Counted from the stretch's first letter, positions 19,216 through 29,592 are shown. The stretch: 64,000 nt of DNA from Methanosphaera sp. ISO3-F5 (GCF_034480035.2 NZ_CP118753.2:1977075-2041074); one strand, 5' to 3'. Made by a program: numbers and translations. The notes: generated by a model from the sequence alone, not told the origin.

Positions 19216-20199
19216 TTATAAAAATTTAACTTCCTTCACTTCAAAAGATTTTTTAAGCCTTTCCAGATCAATACTACCAGTATGGAACATCTCACCAGTA
19301 ACCATATCATTCACAATAACCTGAGCAGGAGCAAACACTTCCTTAGGTATCTTATAGAAATCACCATCAGCTTCTTTAAAGAATTCTAGGAAACTTTTAC
19401 CATAATTTTCTGATGAAGAAGAAGGTAAATTAACAGCCAATTCTTCTAAACTTTCACCTTCATCCGGTTCAATATAATAATAGGTTCTTCCACCAAAAAT
19501 AATAGCATCATTAGTTTTTCCCATAGCCTTAAGAGTATCAGGATCAACAGGAGTAATCGGTGTGATACCAGCAGCATAAGTAATTTTTGTAATATCAAAG
19601 CCCATCACTTCATACATCTTATAAACTCCAACCTCTAAAGCACGACCAGATATCTGGATAGAACCAACAAGTGATGATGTAGGAGCAACAAGTATTGTTA
19701 AATTTTCAGTACTAACTCCACATTCACTGGCAATAAACTCTGCAACTTCCTCAGTAGGTAACTTATTTGCTTCAAGTGTAATAACTGCTATATCTGATTC
19801 TTCAGTATAACCTGTTAATTCATAAATCTTATCATCTTTAAACTTATGTGCCTGTGCAGGACCTGAACCCATAGCATGATAACCATTCACACTAATATTC
19901 CAGCCAGCCTTCTGTGAACCAAGAGTTGTTAATGCAGGAAAATCAGTTTTAACTTTAACTGCAGGCATGGCCATTATGTCACTTAAATCTCCAGGAATTG
20001 ATATACCAACATCACATATTCCACCAAGACACACCTTAGTGAACAGTTCTCCACCTTTAATACTGCCCTTTGCTTCTACACCACAATCAATAACTAGTGT
20101 CCCATTTTCTAGGGTGAATGATTTTAGTTTTAATTTTTCTTCATCTTTAACCATTTTGTCAGCTATTTTTTTAGCTTCTACATTCATACTTTCACTCAT
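19216..20199 (-). CDS. mch: methenyltetrahydromethanopterin cyclohydrolase
   Basis: Interconverts 5-formyl- and methenyl-tetrahydromethanopterin, the second C1-carrier step of methanogenesis (run in reverse for methanol oxidation in Methanosphaera-like species). Full length at 327 aa, with GGELFTKVCLGG, GSGPAQAHKF and the conserved FGGRTYYYIEPDEGE. GGAGAT precedes the ATG. Cytoplasmic enzyme. Confidence 0.97.
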   Translation of the reverse strand: MSESMNVEAKKIADKMVKDEEKLKLKSFTLENGTLVIDCGVEAKGSIKGGELFTKVCLGGICDVGISIPGDLSDIMAMPAVKVKTDFPALTTLGSQKAGWNISVNGYHAMGSGPAQAHKFKDDKIYELTGYTEESDIAVITLEANKLPTEEVAEFIASECGVSTENLTILVAPTSSLVGSIQISGRALEVGVYKMYEVMGFDITKITYAAGITPITPVDPDTLKAMGKTNDAIIFGGRTYYYIEPDEGESLEELAVNLPSSSSENYGKSFLEFFKEADGDFYKIPKEVFAPAQVIVNDMVTGEMFHTGSIDLERLKKSFEVKEVKFL

Positions 20200-20333
20200 A
20201 AACGGTATCTCCTATAAAAAATAATTTAAAATCTGTCAAAATTAGTTTAAATCAATAGTTTTATTCTAATCTCTTCAATATAGCTCTATATAGTCTTTAT
20301 TAATAATAAATGTTATGTAAAATAATCAATACA

Positions 20334-20963
20334 TCACCATTTTTTCAAAATTTCCCTACATTTATCCCAGTCATGTTCATAAATATGAAGACTCATAGCA
20401 TGATGAACCATATTCACTAACTCGGTACCAGTATTCTCCGCAACATAATAACCAACCTCCCTAATACCAAACAAATTAGGAAAAGTAGCACCACCACAAT
20501 CATTACTTCTGAAAAAATCAGTCATGTAAAGTTCATCATTCCGAATCAAAAATGCAATCTCCTGTAAACAAGGAATCTCATCAACCTTATTGTCCTGAAT
20601 AGGATCTATAGTAATAGCAATAGCCCTTCTGGACTCACGACAATTATTTAACTTATCAATACAAGTATCTATCTGATCAATATCAAAATATTGTCTTAAC
20701 CGGTTACCATAAGTATAAACAAAACCCTGCTCATTATCTGGGTCAAGCAACTCCTGTTTATATGTTTCAAGCCTATCATCATGCCATGGAGAACATTCCG
20801 GAATAGTATCATCACCAGGATTAGTAATTTCAATCATAACATTTTGTATTTCCTTAGTCAAACTACCCCTTTCATCAGTAACTTCATTACCTTCAAGCAT
20901 AATCTTCTTAACACAAGTTAACCATGCATTCGCAATATTATTTGACCTAATAAATTTTGCCAT
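20334..20963 (-). CDS. thyA: thymidylate synthase, archaeal (ThyA-like) type
   Basis: Methylates dUMP to dTMP. The 209-aa protein belongs to the shorter methanogen branch of the ThyA family, which may use a methanopterin-type carbon donor. The catalytic Cys is in PCLQEI, with RSNDCGGATFPNL and the C-terminal HIYEHD that contact nucleotide. The ATG begins one base after the stop of the methionine synthase gene, and GGAGGAGGG serves as its ribosome site. The two genes are therefore cotranscribed. Confidence 0.9.
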   Translation of the reverse strand: MAKFIRSNNIANAWLTCVKKIMLEGNEVTDERGSLTKEIQNVMIEITNPGDDTIPECSPWHDDRLETYKQELLDPDNEQGFVYTYGNRLRQYFDIDQIDTCIDKLNNCRESRRAIAITIDPIQDNKVDEIPCLQEIAFLIRNDELYMTDFFRSNDCGGATFPNLFGIREVGYYVAENTGTELVNMVHHAMSLHIYEHDWDKCREILKKW

Positions 20964-20964
20964 A

Positions 20965-21942
20965 CTACAAACCCTCCTCCTTAATTTCCTTCAATAAATT
21001 TAATTTTCCTTCACTTAACTCGTTACTTAAAGTTCTCATACCACAATCAGGGTCAATAATAATATTATCCTGCTTAATAATATTCTTAACACTACTAACA
21101 GTACTTCGAACATCTTCCTTCTCATCAATACTGTCAAGTTTAGTGTTCACACAGCCAATGCCAATATATTTATCCCTACTGGATGACCATTCTCTTTTCA
21201 AATAATCTATATTCTGTGGCATTCCAGAGAATTCAAAATCTAAAATGTCCACATTAAAATCCAACAAGTCACCTAAAACATCCTTTAAGTCACCACAAAC
21301 ATGTAAAATAACGGGAATGTCCAATTCTTCACTAATTATTTCTACGGCAGTTTTAGAAACATTAATATCCTCCGCACCAGTGGAAATAAACGGTTCATCT
21401 ATCTGTATAGCACAGGCACCATTATTCTCCAATTCCTTTGCTTCAACAAGTAATGCTCTTGCAATATCATAAATAGCATTTTCTTTACTGGAATAAAAGT
21501 TTTCAATCAATGATGAATGAATGAGGGTGGTTGGCCCGGTTAAAATACCTTTAACTCCCTTTGCCTCATGATTAAAAATATCCTCCAATGGAGCATTTAA
21601 TTTAAACATGGGATTTAATGATTTTGCTGTTTTAAATGCTAACTTAAAATCTTTCACAGAAATTGGGTGTGGTGCTGGAGTAATTTTTCCTTTAACATAA
21701 GCAGTATTATCCTCTATTCGAAATCCATTAATCTTGCTGGCAAAAATTTTCACCATATCTTCACGAACTTGACCATCACAGATAATGTCAATGTCTGCTT
21801 TAACAAATGCCTCTACCGAATTAATGATTGATTGTTTATATGGGTCAAATAATCCAAGAGTTTCACTAAGCTTTTCATTAAAACCATTGGCTTTAAAACT
21901 GTGTGTAGGATAACTGCCGACTACTGTTGTAATTATGGTCAT
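20965..21942 (-). CDS. core methionine synthase (MetE-like, corrinoid-linked archaeal type)
   Basis: 325-aa protein equal to the C-terminal catalytic half of cobalamin-independent MetE. It starts TTVVGSYPTHSF and has the zinc ligands in LHVCGD and DPDCGM. In methanogens such short MetE proteins transfer a methyl group from a corrinoid protein to homocysteine rather than from methyl-folate. It is coupled to thyA downstream. The assignment to this class follows length and host, not a direct motif for the methyl donor. Confidence 0.88.
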   Translation of the reverse strand: MTIITTVVGSYPTHSFKANGFNEKLSETLGLFDPYKQSIINSVEAFVKADIDIICDGQVREDMVKIFASKINGFRIEDNTAYVKGKITPAPHPISVKDFKLAFKTAKSLNPMFKLNAPLEDIFNHEAKGVKGILTGPTTLIHSSLIENFYSSKENAIYDIARALLVEAKELENNGACAIQIDEPFISTGAEDINVSKTAVEIISEELDIPVILHVCGDLKDVLGDLLDFNVDILDFEFSGMPQNIDYLKREWSSSRDKYIGIGCVNTKLDSIDEKEDVRSTVSSVKNIIKQDNIIIDPDCGMRTLSNELSEGKLNLLKEIKEEGL

Positions 21943-22043
21943 AGTATTATATATCCTAAAAATTTATTTTATAATTATTAGTTTGTCTAAAAAAAGTATT
22001 ATATTTTTAACTGAAAAAAAATGTGGGGGGTGATGAAAAAATG

Positions 22044-23126
22044 TTAACGTTTAGTTGTTACTATATGTGATAAAACCATAGCACTTAAGAATAAATAAGT
22101 AACTAACGCTGAACCATTAATTGTCCTTGTAATAATGAAAAATCCAAGAATCGTCTGTGCAATAAATGCAGCTAATGATCCCGTAAGTAACGCCTCACGT
22201 CCAAGGAATTTCTTGTTTCCACGTTCACGCTGAATCCTGTATTTGTTCAGAACTTTAATTCCAATAATTATTACGGATATTATCCAGATTACTGTTATTG
22301 CTAATGCAATATAACCAAAATCGTATCCTACTCCAAAAATTCCTGGCAAGAAGTAGTCAATAACGTCCTTCTTGGTTACCAGTATTCCGTAGAATAACGG
22401 GAATGGTAATCCGAATAATGTTACAAATGTTAATGGTAATGAAATATATCCATCACTGTTTCCTAGACCAGCATTTCCCCAATAAGTGGAATTAGCTGTA
22501 TGTCCCCAGAGGTTTGTGTTGTCCAGTACCAGTTTTAAACTTGATAATTGGTTATTACTCATACGGTCAATCCTTGAAAGAGGACTTATAATCTGCATAT
22601 CTAATAATTGTGCTAATCCTTCCATTAATCCAAATACTAATAGTAATCCAACAATTATTAAGAAAATGTTACGTACATTTACATATGATGTTTCTTTCTT
22701 GAAATTTTTACTAATTATTAAGAAACCAGCTATTAGGCCAAGAGCCCACATTATTAAGAAGTCACGATGAACTACTGCTCCGAAAAGAGTTATTCCTGCA
22801 GTAATCAAGTATAATAATAATCTGATGTTTGATGTTTTGGAACCTTGGCCTTCTATCACGGGTATTATCGACCACGACGTTACCACAACCAGTATAGCTA
22901 GAGGACCATACGGGTGGGTGAATTCGTGATGATTAAACATAGGCAGTACAAGACATGCTGCATCTATTCCGAATAGAATTGTTAAACCAACACCTAATAT
23001 TAATGACAGAACAAATACTAAACTGAAATTTAAAGGAATAAAGTTCAATAACAATAAAACTCCTAAATGTATCAGAATAGCAAATTCTATGATTAACATC
23101 AAGTGACTTGACGCTATTAATGCCAT
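22044..23126 (-). CDS. conserved polytopic membrane protein
   Basis: 360 aa with about ten predicted membrane helices and short loops. There is one longer outside or inside loop, rich in Asn/Gly, around residues 185-225 (SNNQLSSLKLVLDN... NSTYWGNAGLGNSDGY). No transporter or enzyme signature is recognised. It follows mesA-like and thyA genes at a distance of 100 bases. A C6 run flanked by T runs lies just after its stop. Confidence 0.72.
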   Translation of the reverse strand: MALIASSHLMLIIEFAILIHLGVLLLLNFIPLNFSLVFVLSLILGVGLTILFGIDAACLVLPMFNHHEFTHPYGPLAILVVVTSWSIIPVIEGQGSKTSNIRLLLYLITAGITLFGAVVHRDFLIMWALGLIAGFLIISKNFKKETSYVNVRNIFLIIVGLLLVFGLMEGLAQLLDMQIISPLSRIDRMSNNQLSSLKLVLDNTNLWGHTANSTYWGNAGLGNSDGYISLPLTFVTLFGLPFPLFYGILVTKKDVIDYFLPGIFGVGYDFGYIALAITVIWIISVIIIGIKVLNKYRIQRERGNKKFLGREALLTGSLAAFIAQTILGFFIITRTINGSALVTYLFLSAMVLSHIVTTKR

Positions 23127-23311
23127 ATAATCATCTATCCTTAAAATAATTCATTTATTTTCAGGAAACTAAATTAATTTCCTATATTATTTAACTATAT
23201 TTATATTAATACTTTTTAATATTAAAATATTGTTAAAATGTATATGGAATAAGTACATGAAAAAAATAGTTAAATTTATTATATTAAAAAAATAAATAAT
23301 AAAATAATTAT

Positions 23312-23385
<74 letters not shown>

Positions 23386-23391
23386 CTCAAT

Positions 23392-24426
23392 CTAATTTTT
23401 ATGTTCATTATAAGTTTTATAAATTTCATCAACAATCAAATCAATAAGATTATCAGTTTCTAAAGAATGATTACATGGTTTTTCATTCAATAATTCCTTA
23501 GACAACTCAATAATTTCATTTAAATTTTTGGAACGCTTCATAAAACCTTTACTAATATAATAAGTGTCAACAGACAATTGTTTCCCAGGATAACATGAAA
23601 TAACAGGAGTTCCAAGCAAAGCTGCCTCCCTATTCATAGTTCCCCCAGCACCAATAACAAGATCCGCCTTTTTCATAAGACTAAACGTATCAACAGGAGT
23701 CTTAATAATATGAACATTCTCCAAATCCTCAAAAAGTTCACCCTGAGTCCTAAAACGAGGAATTACAAGAATATCTGCCTGATCTTTCAAAGCATCAACA
23801 ATTGGAGTTAAAACAGACTTAGTACAATCAGCATCCAAATATGATGCAAGAGAAGGCTCCGGCCTCATCAAAATAATCTTTTCATTATTCAACTCCAAAC
23901 CAAGATCATCAAGAATATTCTCATTAAATTCAAAATCCTCCAAATGAGTAACCTCACACGTACCATTATATCTAACAATATCATTAGGATTCATACCAAA
24001 ATGAATAGTATTCCAAACATCAAAAATTTCCGGAATAATTAACTTATTAGTTAATGGAAGAGTTAATTTATTAGCAGCAATAGCATGTTCATTATCCAGA
24101 ACAAAAATGTTAGGAATTCCCAGCCCAAAAGCTACCCGAGGTAATTCTATTGAATGCTTGGTAATTGCTATGTCAATATCTTCTTTTGCTATAAATTTGG
24201 ATAGTTCATAAGCTCGCTTAGTACTAGATAATAACTTCTCTTCAAGAGTAACACCATGATTACCAATAGAAGTATATTCTAAACCAAAAATATCCAGTAA
24301 ATCATGTATATTAGAGAAATCTCTTGCCGTAATTAAAACTTCATGACCATCTGCCTTCAATCTTTTAATAATTCCATTAAAAAATCTTACATGTGGCGAA
24401 TTAACTATATCTATCCATATTTTCAC
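23392..24426 (-). CDS. DUF354 family protein (glycosyltransferase-B-like fold)
   Basis: Archaeal DUF354 protein, distantly like UDP-GlcNAc 2-epimerases and GT-B enzymes. It starts VKIWIDIVNSPHVRFF and has a C-terminal KADLVIGAGGTMNREAALLGTPVIS motif, where a sugar nucleotide would bind. The start is a GTG at 24426 with GGTGA 5 bases before it. The longer frame adds a hydrophobic leader not found in the family. 344 aa. The role in polysaccharide or cell envelope synthesis is inferred. Confidence 0.83.
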   Translation of the reverse strand: MKIWIDIVNSPHVRFFNGIIKRLKADGHEVLITARDFSNIHDLLDIFGLEYTSIGNHGVTLEEKLLSSTKRAYELSKFIAKEDIDIAITKHSIELPRVAFGLGIPNIFVLDNEHAIAANKLTLPLTNKLIIPEIFDVWNTIHFGMNPNDIVRYNGTCEVTHLEDFEFNENILDDLGLELNNEKIILMRPEPSLASYLDADCTKSVLTPIVDALKDQADILVIPRFRTQGELFEDLENVHIIKTPVDTFSLMKKADLVIGAGGTMNREAALLGTPVISCYPGKQLSVDTYYISKGFMKRSKNLNEIIELSKELLNEKPCNHSLETDNLIDLIVDEIYKTYNEHKN

Positions 24427-24480
24427 AACAATCACCAAAAAAAATATAATAAAAAAAAATAGTTGGTTACAAAATTCCAA

Positions 24481-25134
24481 TTATTGCTCTTGGAACTTTT
24501 TGTATAAGTCAATAATTTCCTGTACACCTTCTCCAGTTTTTAAACTACATTTAACAACTGGAATGTCAGGGTTTATAGTTTTAATGTCTTTAACCATTTT
24601 ATCTGCATCTGCGCCCACAGCATCAGCTAAGTCAACCTTGTTAACTATTGCCATGTCAGCTCCTTTAAATATCATAGGATGTTTTTCTGCAGTGTCGTCT
24701 CCTTCGGTTACACTAATAATCACTGTTCTTACATGTGCACCAAGATTAAAGTCAGCAGGACAGATAAGGTTTCCAACATTTTCAATAAACAATATGGAAA
24801 TGTCATCTAAAGGAACATCAGGCAAAGCGTGTTCAATAAGATGTGCATCAAGGTGACATTCTTTTCCAGTGTTCAAACCCTTAACTGGAACATTTTTATC
24901 TTCTATTCTTTTAGCATCAAACTTACTTAGAATATCTCCAGCTATTACTCCAATATCATCATCCATTTCATCAATTAATTTTTCGAGTAATGATGTTTTA
25001 CCTGATCCTACAGCACCCACAAGGTCTACTGCAAACACTCCTTTTTCATCAAATTTTGTTCTATTGTCATATGCTAATTTATCATTTGCTTGAATAATAT
25101 CCTGTTCTATTTCTATACTTGCTACATTATGCAT
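24481..25134 (-). CDS. hypB: hydrogenase nickel-insertion GTPase HypB
   Basis: GTPase that delivers nickel to [NiFe]-hydrogenases. P-loop GAVGSGKTS, Walker B-like [11 protein letters not shown] and the NKVD guanine motif are visible, along with the Cys/His metal site in [14 protein letters not shown]. There is no N-terminal His-rich tail. The ATG at 25134 overlaps the end of hypA by 8 bases (ATGCATAA), so the pair is coupled. An upstream in-frame Met at 25152 is less likely. Confidence 0.95.
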   Translation of the reverse strand: MHNVASIEIEQDIIQANDKLAYDNRTKFDEKGVFAVDLVGAVGSGKTSLLEKLIDEMDDDIGVIAGDILSKFDAKRIEDKNVPVKGLNTGKECHLDAHLIEHALPDVPLDDISILFIENVGNLICPADFNLGAHVRTVIISVTEGDDTAEKHPMIFKGADMAIVNKVDLADAVGADADKMVKDIKTINPDIPVVKCSLKTGEGVQEIIDLYKKFQEQ

Positions 25135-25510
25135 TTTCATCATCCTTCTCAATTTTTATAGTTTTAATGTTACATTCCTGGCCCTGTAATATATGTACTC
25201 TCGTATTTTTACATTCCGGGCATGTTGCAACAGTCATTAAATGATCCGTATTTTCATCTGTTTCTATTGATCCTGTAAATCCACATGATTCACATTCAAT
25301 CTTTGTAGGAATCATATTGATTATTATTTTAGCATCTTCAAAGATGGTTCCTTCTCTGAGAACATCCATCATAAACCTTAACTGTTCCGGATTTAGCATA
25401 GTCAGTTCTCCAACTTCAAACACGGCTTCATTAATTTTTATGGCATCATTTTTCTTTGCAGTATCAAGTATGGCCTCAACCATACTATTAGCCATTGATA
25501 ATTCATGCAT
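25127..25510 (-). CDS. hypA: hydrogenase nickel metallochaperone HypA
   Basis: Begins [14 protein letters not shown], with the conserved His2 that binds nickel. A structural zinc site comes from two CxxC pairs, CESC and CPEC. It hands nickel to HypB and then to hydrogenase (and CODH-type) precursors. GGAGC precedes the ATG. 127 aa, full length. Confidence 0.95.
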   Translation of the reverse strand: MHELSMANSMVEAILDTAKKNDAIKINEAVFEVGELTMLNPEQLRFMMDVLREGTIFEDAKIIINMIPTKIECESCGFTGSIETDENTDHLMTVATCPECKNTRVHILQGQECNIKTIKIEKDDENA

Positions 25511-25725
25511 GGTATTTTTGCTCCATTATTTTGAATTTATTTTTTTTTATTTCATATTTTTTTATTATTTATTAATATTTATTTTTATCTTTACTCTAAT
25601 TTAATTATAATTATTTTATTCAAAAATAAAAAATTAAAATATTTTAAAAAAGAATAACAAAAATTCATATAACAAGAAAATATTATCTTTCAAAAAAAAA
25701 TTTAATGATAAAGAGGATAAAAATA

Positions 25726-26598
25726 ATGATAATAGGTGGATCAGCTTCACAAGCATTAGCAGCACAAGTTGCAACAGAATTAGATGATAAATTATGTAAC
25801 GTTGAAACAAAAAAGTTTCCAGACGGTGAAAGATACCTGAGAATAAAAGAAGAAATACCAGAAGATGAAAAAGTCTGCGTAATTCAATCAACAGGATATC
25901 CACAAGACGAAAACATGATGGAACTATTCTTCATATTAGACACATTAAAAGATATGAACATAAAAGACATCACAGTAGTATCACCATACCTCGGATACAG
26001 TCGTCAAGAACGCAGATTTAAAGAAACAGAATGCATATCAGCAAAAGCCACAGCAACACTCATACAGAGTATGGGAATAAAACGATTAATCTCAATAAAC
26101 CTCCACGAAGAAAGCATATGTGACTTATATGACATACCAGTAGATAACTTATCAGCAATGCCAGCAATAGCACAACACATAAAAGAAACATTCAACGAAA
26201 AACCAGTAATACTAGCACCAGATAAAGGTGCACAAAACTTTGCTAAAGAAATAGCAACAATACTAGACACAGATTATGACTACCTTGAAAAAGTACGCTT
26301 ATCACCAGAAGTAGTTGAAACAAAAACAAAAAACATATCAGTAGAAGATAAGCAAGTAGTAATAATAGATGACATCATAAGTACTGGTGGAACAATAGTA
26401 AACGCAATCAACATACTTAAAGAACAGGGAGCAGTATCAGTAGATGTATTCTGTGTACACCCAGTTCTCGTAAATGATGCAGTAATAAAAATCAGTGCTG
26501 CAGGAGCAAGAAGTGTACAGGGAACAAACACTCTAAAAAGTGAAGTTTCAAATATAAGTTTAGCACAAACAATTGCTAACCACTTAAAATCATTATAA
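25726..26598 (+). CDS. prs: ribose-phosphate pyrophosphokinase
   Basis: Makes PRPP from ribose-5-phosphate and ATP. It has KKFPDGERYLRI at the N-terminus, the SPYLGYSRQERRF flexible-loop region and the PRPP-binding DDIISTGGTI. The ATG at 25726 is chosen over 25705 because GAGGAT lies between them at proper spacing and homologues start MIIGG. 290 aa. It converges with the helicase gene, leaving only 30 bases. Confidence 0.95.
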   Translation: MIIGGSASQALAAQVATELDDKLCNVETKKFPDGERYLRIKEEIPEDEKVCVIQSTGYPQDENMMELFFILDTLKDMNIKDITVVSPYLGYSRQERRFKETECISAKATATLIQSMGIKRLISINLHEESICDLYDIPVDNLSAMPAIAQHIKETFNEKPVILAPDKGAQNFAKEIATILDTDYDYLEKVRLSPEVVETKTKNISVEDKQVVIIDDIISTGGTIVNAINILKEQGAVSVDVFCVHPVLVNDAVIKISAAGARSVQGTNTLKSEVSNISLAQTIANHLKSL

Positions 26599-26628
26599 AA
26601 ATGCTATTTTAAAAAAAGAAAGAAATGA

Positions 26629-28461
26629 TTAGAATTCAAATTCATCATTTCTATAATTATTTTTACGATAATTGTTGTTATCATAATTATTTCGGTAATC
26701 ATTGTTATAATTAGTTTTTCTATAAGTATTTCTCTTATGACCTTTCTTATAGTTATCATTAGAATAATTATTTCTCTTATAATTATCATTCTTATTATAA
26801 CCATCATTCCTGTGTGGATTAAAATTTCTGCTTCTTCTAGAACGTTTATTATGGTTTCTGAACTTTTTCTCAGAATTATTATTGGATTTTTCACGAGGAC
26901 GTGCAGGTTCTATATGAACTCTTTTATTCTCAATATATGTATCTCCCATAAATCTATAAAAATCTGAAGCATTTGCATCAGGAATTTCTACAAATGAGAA
27001 ATTATCAAAAATGTCAATATTTCCTATTTGATGACCGTTAAGTCCTGTTTTTTCATGAACAGCATTAAGGATAGTGCCAACATTTATGTTCTGTTTTCTT
27101 CCAATACTCATAAAGAATCGTACAAATCCTTCATGTGCATCAGTATCTCCAAATTCTTCCTCTTTATACTTACTATCATCCATTATGCCCTTAAGTAATG
27201 TTGCAGCAATATCGATGGAATTATAATCCTCTTCGATAAGTTTTTCGATAATGTATATTTCCTTTGAAATGTTCTCTGTTTCTATACGTTCTTTTAGTTG
27301 TTCAATAAAGTTATCCTTTTTAACTTCGGCAACATCACTAATTGATGGTATAGGTGCTTGATCTATCTTAGTTTTTGCATAACGCTGAATATCTCTTAAT
27401 TGATATATTTCACGGCCTGAAACAAAACTAAATGCTTTTCCGGTTTTACCGGCTCTTCCTGTTCTGCCTATCCTATGAACATAATACTCATTATCGTTAG
27501 GAATATCATAATTAAATACTGCTTCAACCCCGCTTACATCAATTCCACGTGCGGCCACATCAGTTGCAACCAGTATTTCCAGGTTTCCACGTTTAAATTT
27601 ATGCATCACACGATCTCTCTGGTTTTGTGTCATATCTCCGTGTAATCCATCTGCCAGGTATCCTCTGATTTGCAAGTGACTAACAAGCTTATCTACTTTT
27701 CGTTTAGTGTTACAGAATACTAATGATAAATCAAAGTTATTTAAATCTAATAGTCTTGATAATAATTCTAGTTTCATGTCTTCTTTAACTTCAAAGTATT
27801 TCTGTTCCACGTCTGGTGTTGTTAGTTCATGTTTTGTAATTTTAACAATTTCCGGGTTGCTCTGATACCTTTTGGCTAATTGCATAATTTCTGGAGGTAA
27901 TGTTGCTGAGAAGAGTAAAAACTGTCTGTCAAATGGTATGTCTTCTAATATATACTCTATATCTTCTCTAAAACCCATATCCAACATTTCATCTGCTTCA
28001 TCAAGAATAACTGTTTTTATAGCACTTAAATCAATAGTTCTTCTATCAATATGATCCATAACTCTTCCAGGAGTTCCAATTATTACCTGCACTCCTTTTT
28101 GAAGAGCTTTAATCTGTCTATCTATAGGTTGTCCTCCATAAACTGGGAGCACATCTATTTTTGGAAGGTATTTTGATAATTTTCTTAATTCTTCAGCCAC
28201 TTGTATTGCTAATTCACGAGTAGGACATAAAATAATTGCCTGTAATCTCTTATTGTTACTATCTAAATTTTCTAGTAAAGGAATTCCAAAAGCTGCTGTT
28301 TTTCCAGTTCCGGTCTGTGCTTGTCCTGTAACATCTTTATGTGCTAATATTTGAGGTATAGCTAATGATTGTATGGGTGATGCTTCTTCAAATCCCATAT
28401 CTTCCACAGCTTTCTGAATTTCGGGGGATATATTTAAGTCCTTAAATTTTAATTTTTCCAT
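26629..28461 (-). CDS. DEAD-box RNA helicase with Asn/Arg/Tyr-rich tail
   Basis: CshA/DeaD-like ATP-dependent RNA helicase. Motifs: AQTGTGKT (I), PTREL (Ia), DEAD (II), SAT (III), RGIDV and HRIGRTGR (V and VI). After the core comes a region like the C-terminal RNA-binding domain of bacterial DeaD/DbpA (about residues 440-525). The last 70-75 residues are low complexity, repeating N, R, Y, K and D, likely a disordered RNA-binding tail. AAGGAG precedes the ATG. The leader holds a GC-rich palindrome. Confidence 0.94.
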   Translation of the reverse strand: MEKLKFKDLNISPEIQKAVEDMGFEEASPIQSLAIPQILAHKDVTGQAQTGTGKTAAFGIPLLENLDSNNKRLQAIILCPTRELAIQVAEELRKLSKYLPKIDVLPVYGGQPIDRQIKALQKGVQVIIGTPGRVMDHIDRRTIDLSAIKTVILDEADEMLDMGFREDIEYILEDIPFDRQFLLFSATLPPEIMQLAKRYQSNPEIVKITKHELTTPDVEQKYFEVKEDMKLELLSRLLDLNNFDLSLVFCNTKRKVDKLVSHLQIRGYLADGLHGDMTQNQRDRVMHKFKRGNLEILVATDVAARGIDVSGVEAVFNYDIPNDNEYYVHRIGRTGRAGKTGKAFSFVSGREIYQLRDIQRYAKTKIDQAPIPSISDVAEVKKDNFIEQLKERIETENISKEIYIIEKLIEEDYNSIDIAATLLKGIMDDSKYKEEEFGDTDAHEGFVRFFMSIGRKQNINVGTILNAVHEKTGLNGHQIGNIDIFDNFSFVEIPDANASDFYRFMGDTYIENKRVHIEPARPREKSNNNSEKKFRNHNKRSRRSRNFNPHRNDGYNKNDNYKRNNYSNDNYKKGHKRNTYRKTNYNNDYRNNYDNNNYRKNNYRNDEFEF

Positions 28462-28515
28462 TATTAAGCTCCTTTCTAAAATATAATTCTTACTTATTAC
28501 TCTATTGGACTTACG

Positions 28516-28535
28516 ATTGACACGGGCGTGTCAAT
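28516..28535. promoter_or_regulatory. GC-rich perfect palindrome in the helicase leader
   Basis: ATTGACACG and CGTGTCAAT are separated by GG, a 9-bp perfect inverted repeat about 55 bases before the helicase ATG. On the minus strand a TTTTAAAAAGTATTAA TATA region (about 28544-28560) places the transcript start near the palindrome. It may be an operator or a 5' hairpin. It stands out because its surroundings are over 80 percent A+T. Confidence 0.55.
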
Positions 28536-28559
28536 TATTCTAATTAATACTTTTTAAAA

Positions 28560-28785
28560 TTCTTTAAAGTTTTTACTTTATATATTCATTAGTTTATAAA
28601 ATTAGGATTTACATTTAATCCTTAATATAATTATGATTAATTTAATTAAAAGTATTTTTTGTTAAAAATCAGTATCAATAGCAAAATGAAAATTATCTGT
28701 AAGTAACTGATTTATTAAACAGAAAGTTCAGAGTCCAAAAAATTAATTATAAAAAAATAAAAGTAATTTTGGTGGGGGTGGAGAG
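28560..28785. other. intergenic stretch between binding protein and helicase
   Basis: A+T-rich, with helicase promoter sequence at its left end and the 3' region of the binding-protein gene at its right end, including GGTGGGGGTGG at 28771-28781 (C-rich in the mRNA sense). No gene or repeat is seen in between. Confidence 0.45.
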
Positions 28786-29592
28786 TTATGGATATAATAA
28801 TGAATCTTCAATTTCATATGCATTATATTTTTGAGCAATCTTATTAACAGTACCATCAGAATACATTTCATCTAACGTTTTCTGAACTTGATTTTTAAGG
28901 TCATCATTTCCCTTTTTAAATGCAATACCATACTGTTCAAAAGCAATAGGTTCATCTAATATCTTAAATTTATCGGCACTTTTCTCTTTTATATGATATT
29001 TTGCAAGAGGAACATCTACTATTATTGCATCACAAACACCAGATTCCAGATCCATAAATCCAGTATTATATTCTTTAATCTTAGTTAAAGATTTAAAACT
29101 ATTCATCAAGCTTCGTTTCTCTTTCTCAAGAACATTCAGTGCTGAATGGCCTTCCTGAATTTCCACGTCTTTATCTTTTAAATCTTTTTGTGATGAAATA
29201 TTTGAGTCAGCCTTAACAACTACAACTTGGGTATTGTTAAAATATGCTTTGGACCAGGTATATTCATCTTCCCTGCCATTAATTGTAAATTCACTCCATA
29301 TACAATCCATCATTCCAGAATTTAGTTCAGTATTCTTAGTACCCCAATTAGTTATAGGTTGTGGAATAAAAGTCCAATTGTTACGTTCACAAACTTCTTT
29401 AGCTAGTTCAATATCAAAACCAGTGTATTCTCCATTATCAGCTTGATATCCGAAAGGAGGAAATTCTGAATTAAAACCAACTACAAATGATTTTTTAGAA
29501 TCTAATGAATTAGAATTTTCTGCACAGACACAATTAGTTATTGATAATACAAATAATGAAATGATTAGTAATGTAAATAATTTCCTGAAAAT
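28786..29592 (-). CDS. ABC-type amino-acid substrate-binding protein (ATT start)
   Basis: Exported solute-binding protein of the amino-acid family (SBP family 3). After a signal peptide (FRKLFTLLIISLFVLSITNC, then VCAEN) comes VGFNSEFPPFGYQADNGEYTGFDIELAKEV, then the second lobe and a C-terminal ALDEMYSDGT-like motif. A Cys at the signal end could be lipidated. The first ATG in frame (29313) would delete the signal and the first lobe. The full frame lacks any ATG, GTG or TTG. ATT at 29592 lies 6 bases after GGAGGA (29599-29604). No permease or ATPase gene is adjacent. Confidence 0.8.
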   Translation of the reverse strand: MFRKLFTLLIISLFVLSITNCVCAENSNSLDSKKSFVVGFNSEFPPFGYQADNGEYTGFDIELAKEVCERNNWTFIPQPITNWGTKNTELNSGMMDCIWSEFTINGREDEYTWSKAYFNNTQVVVVKADSNISSQKDLKDKDVEIQEGHSALNVLEKEKRSLMNSFKSLTKIKEYNTGFMDLESGVCDAIIVDVPLAKYHIKEKSADKFKILDEPIAFEQYGIAFKKGNDDLKNQVQKTLDEMYSDGTVNKIAQKYNAYEIEDSLLYP

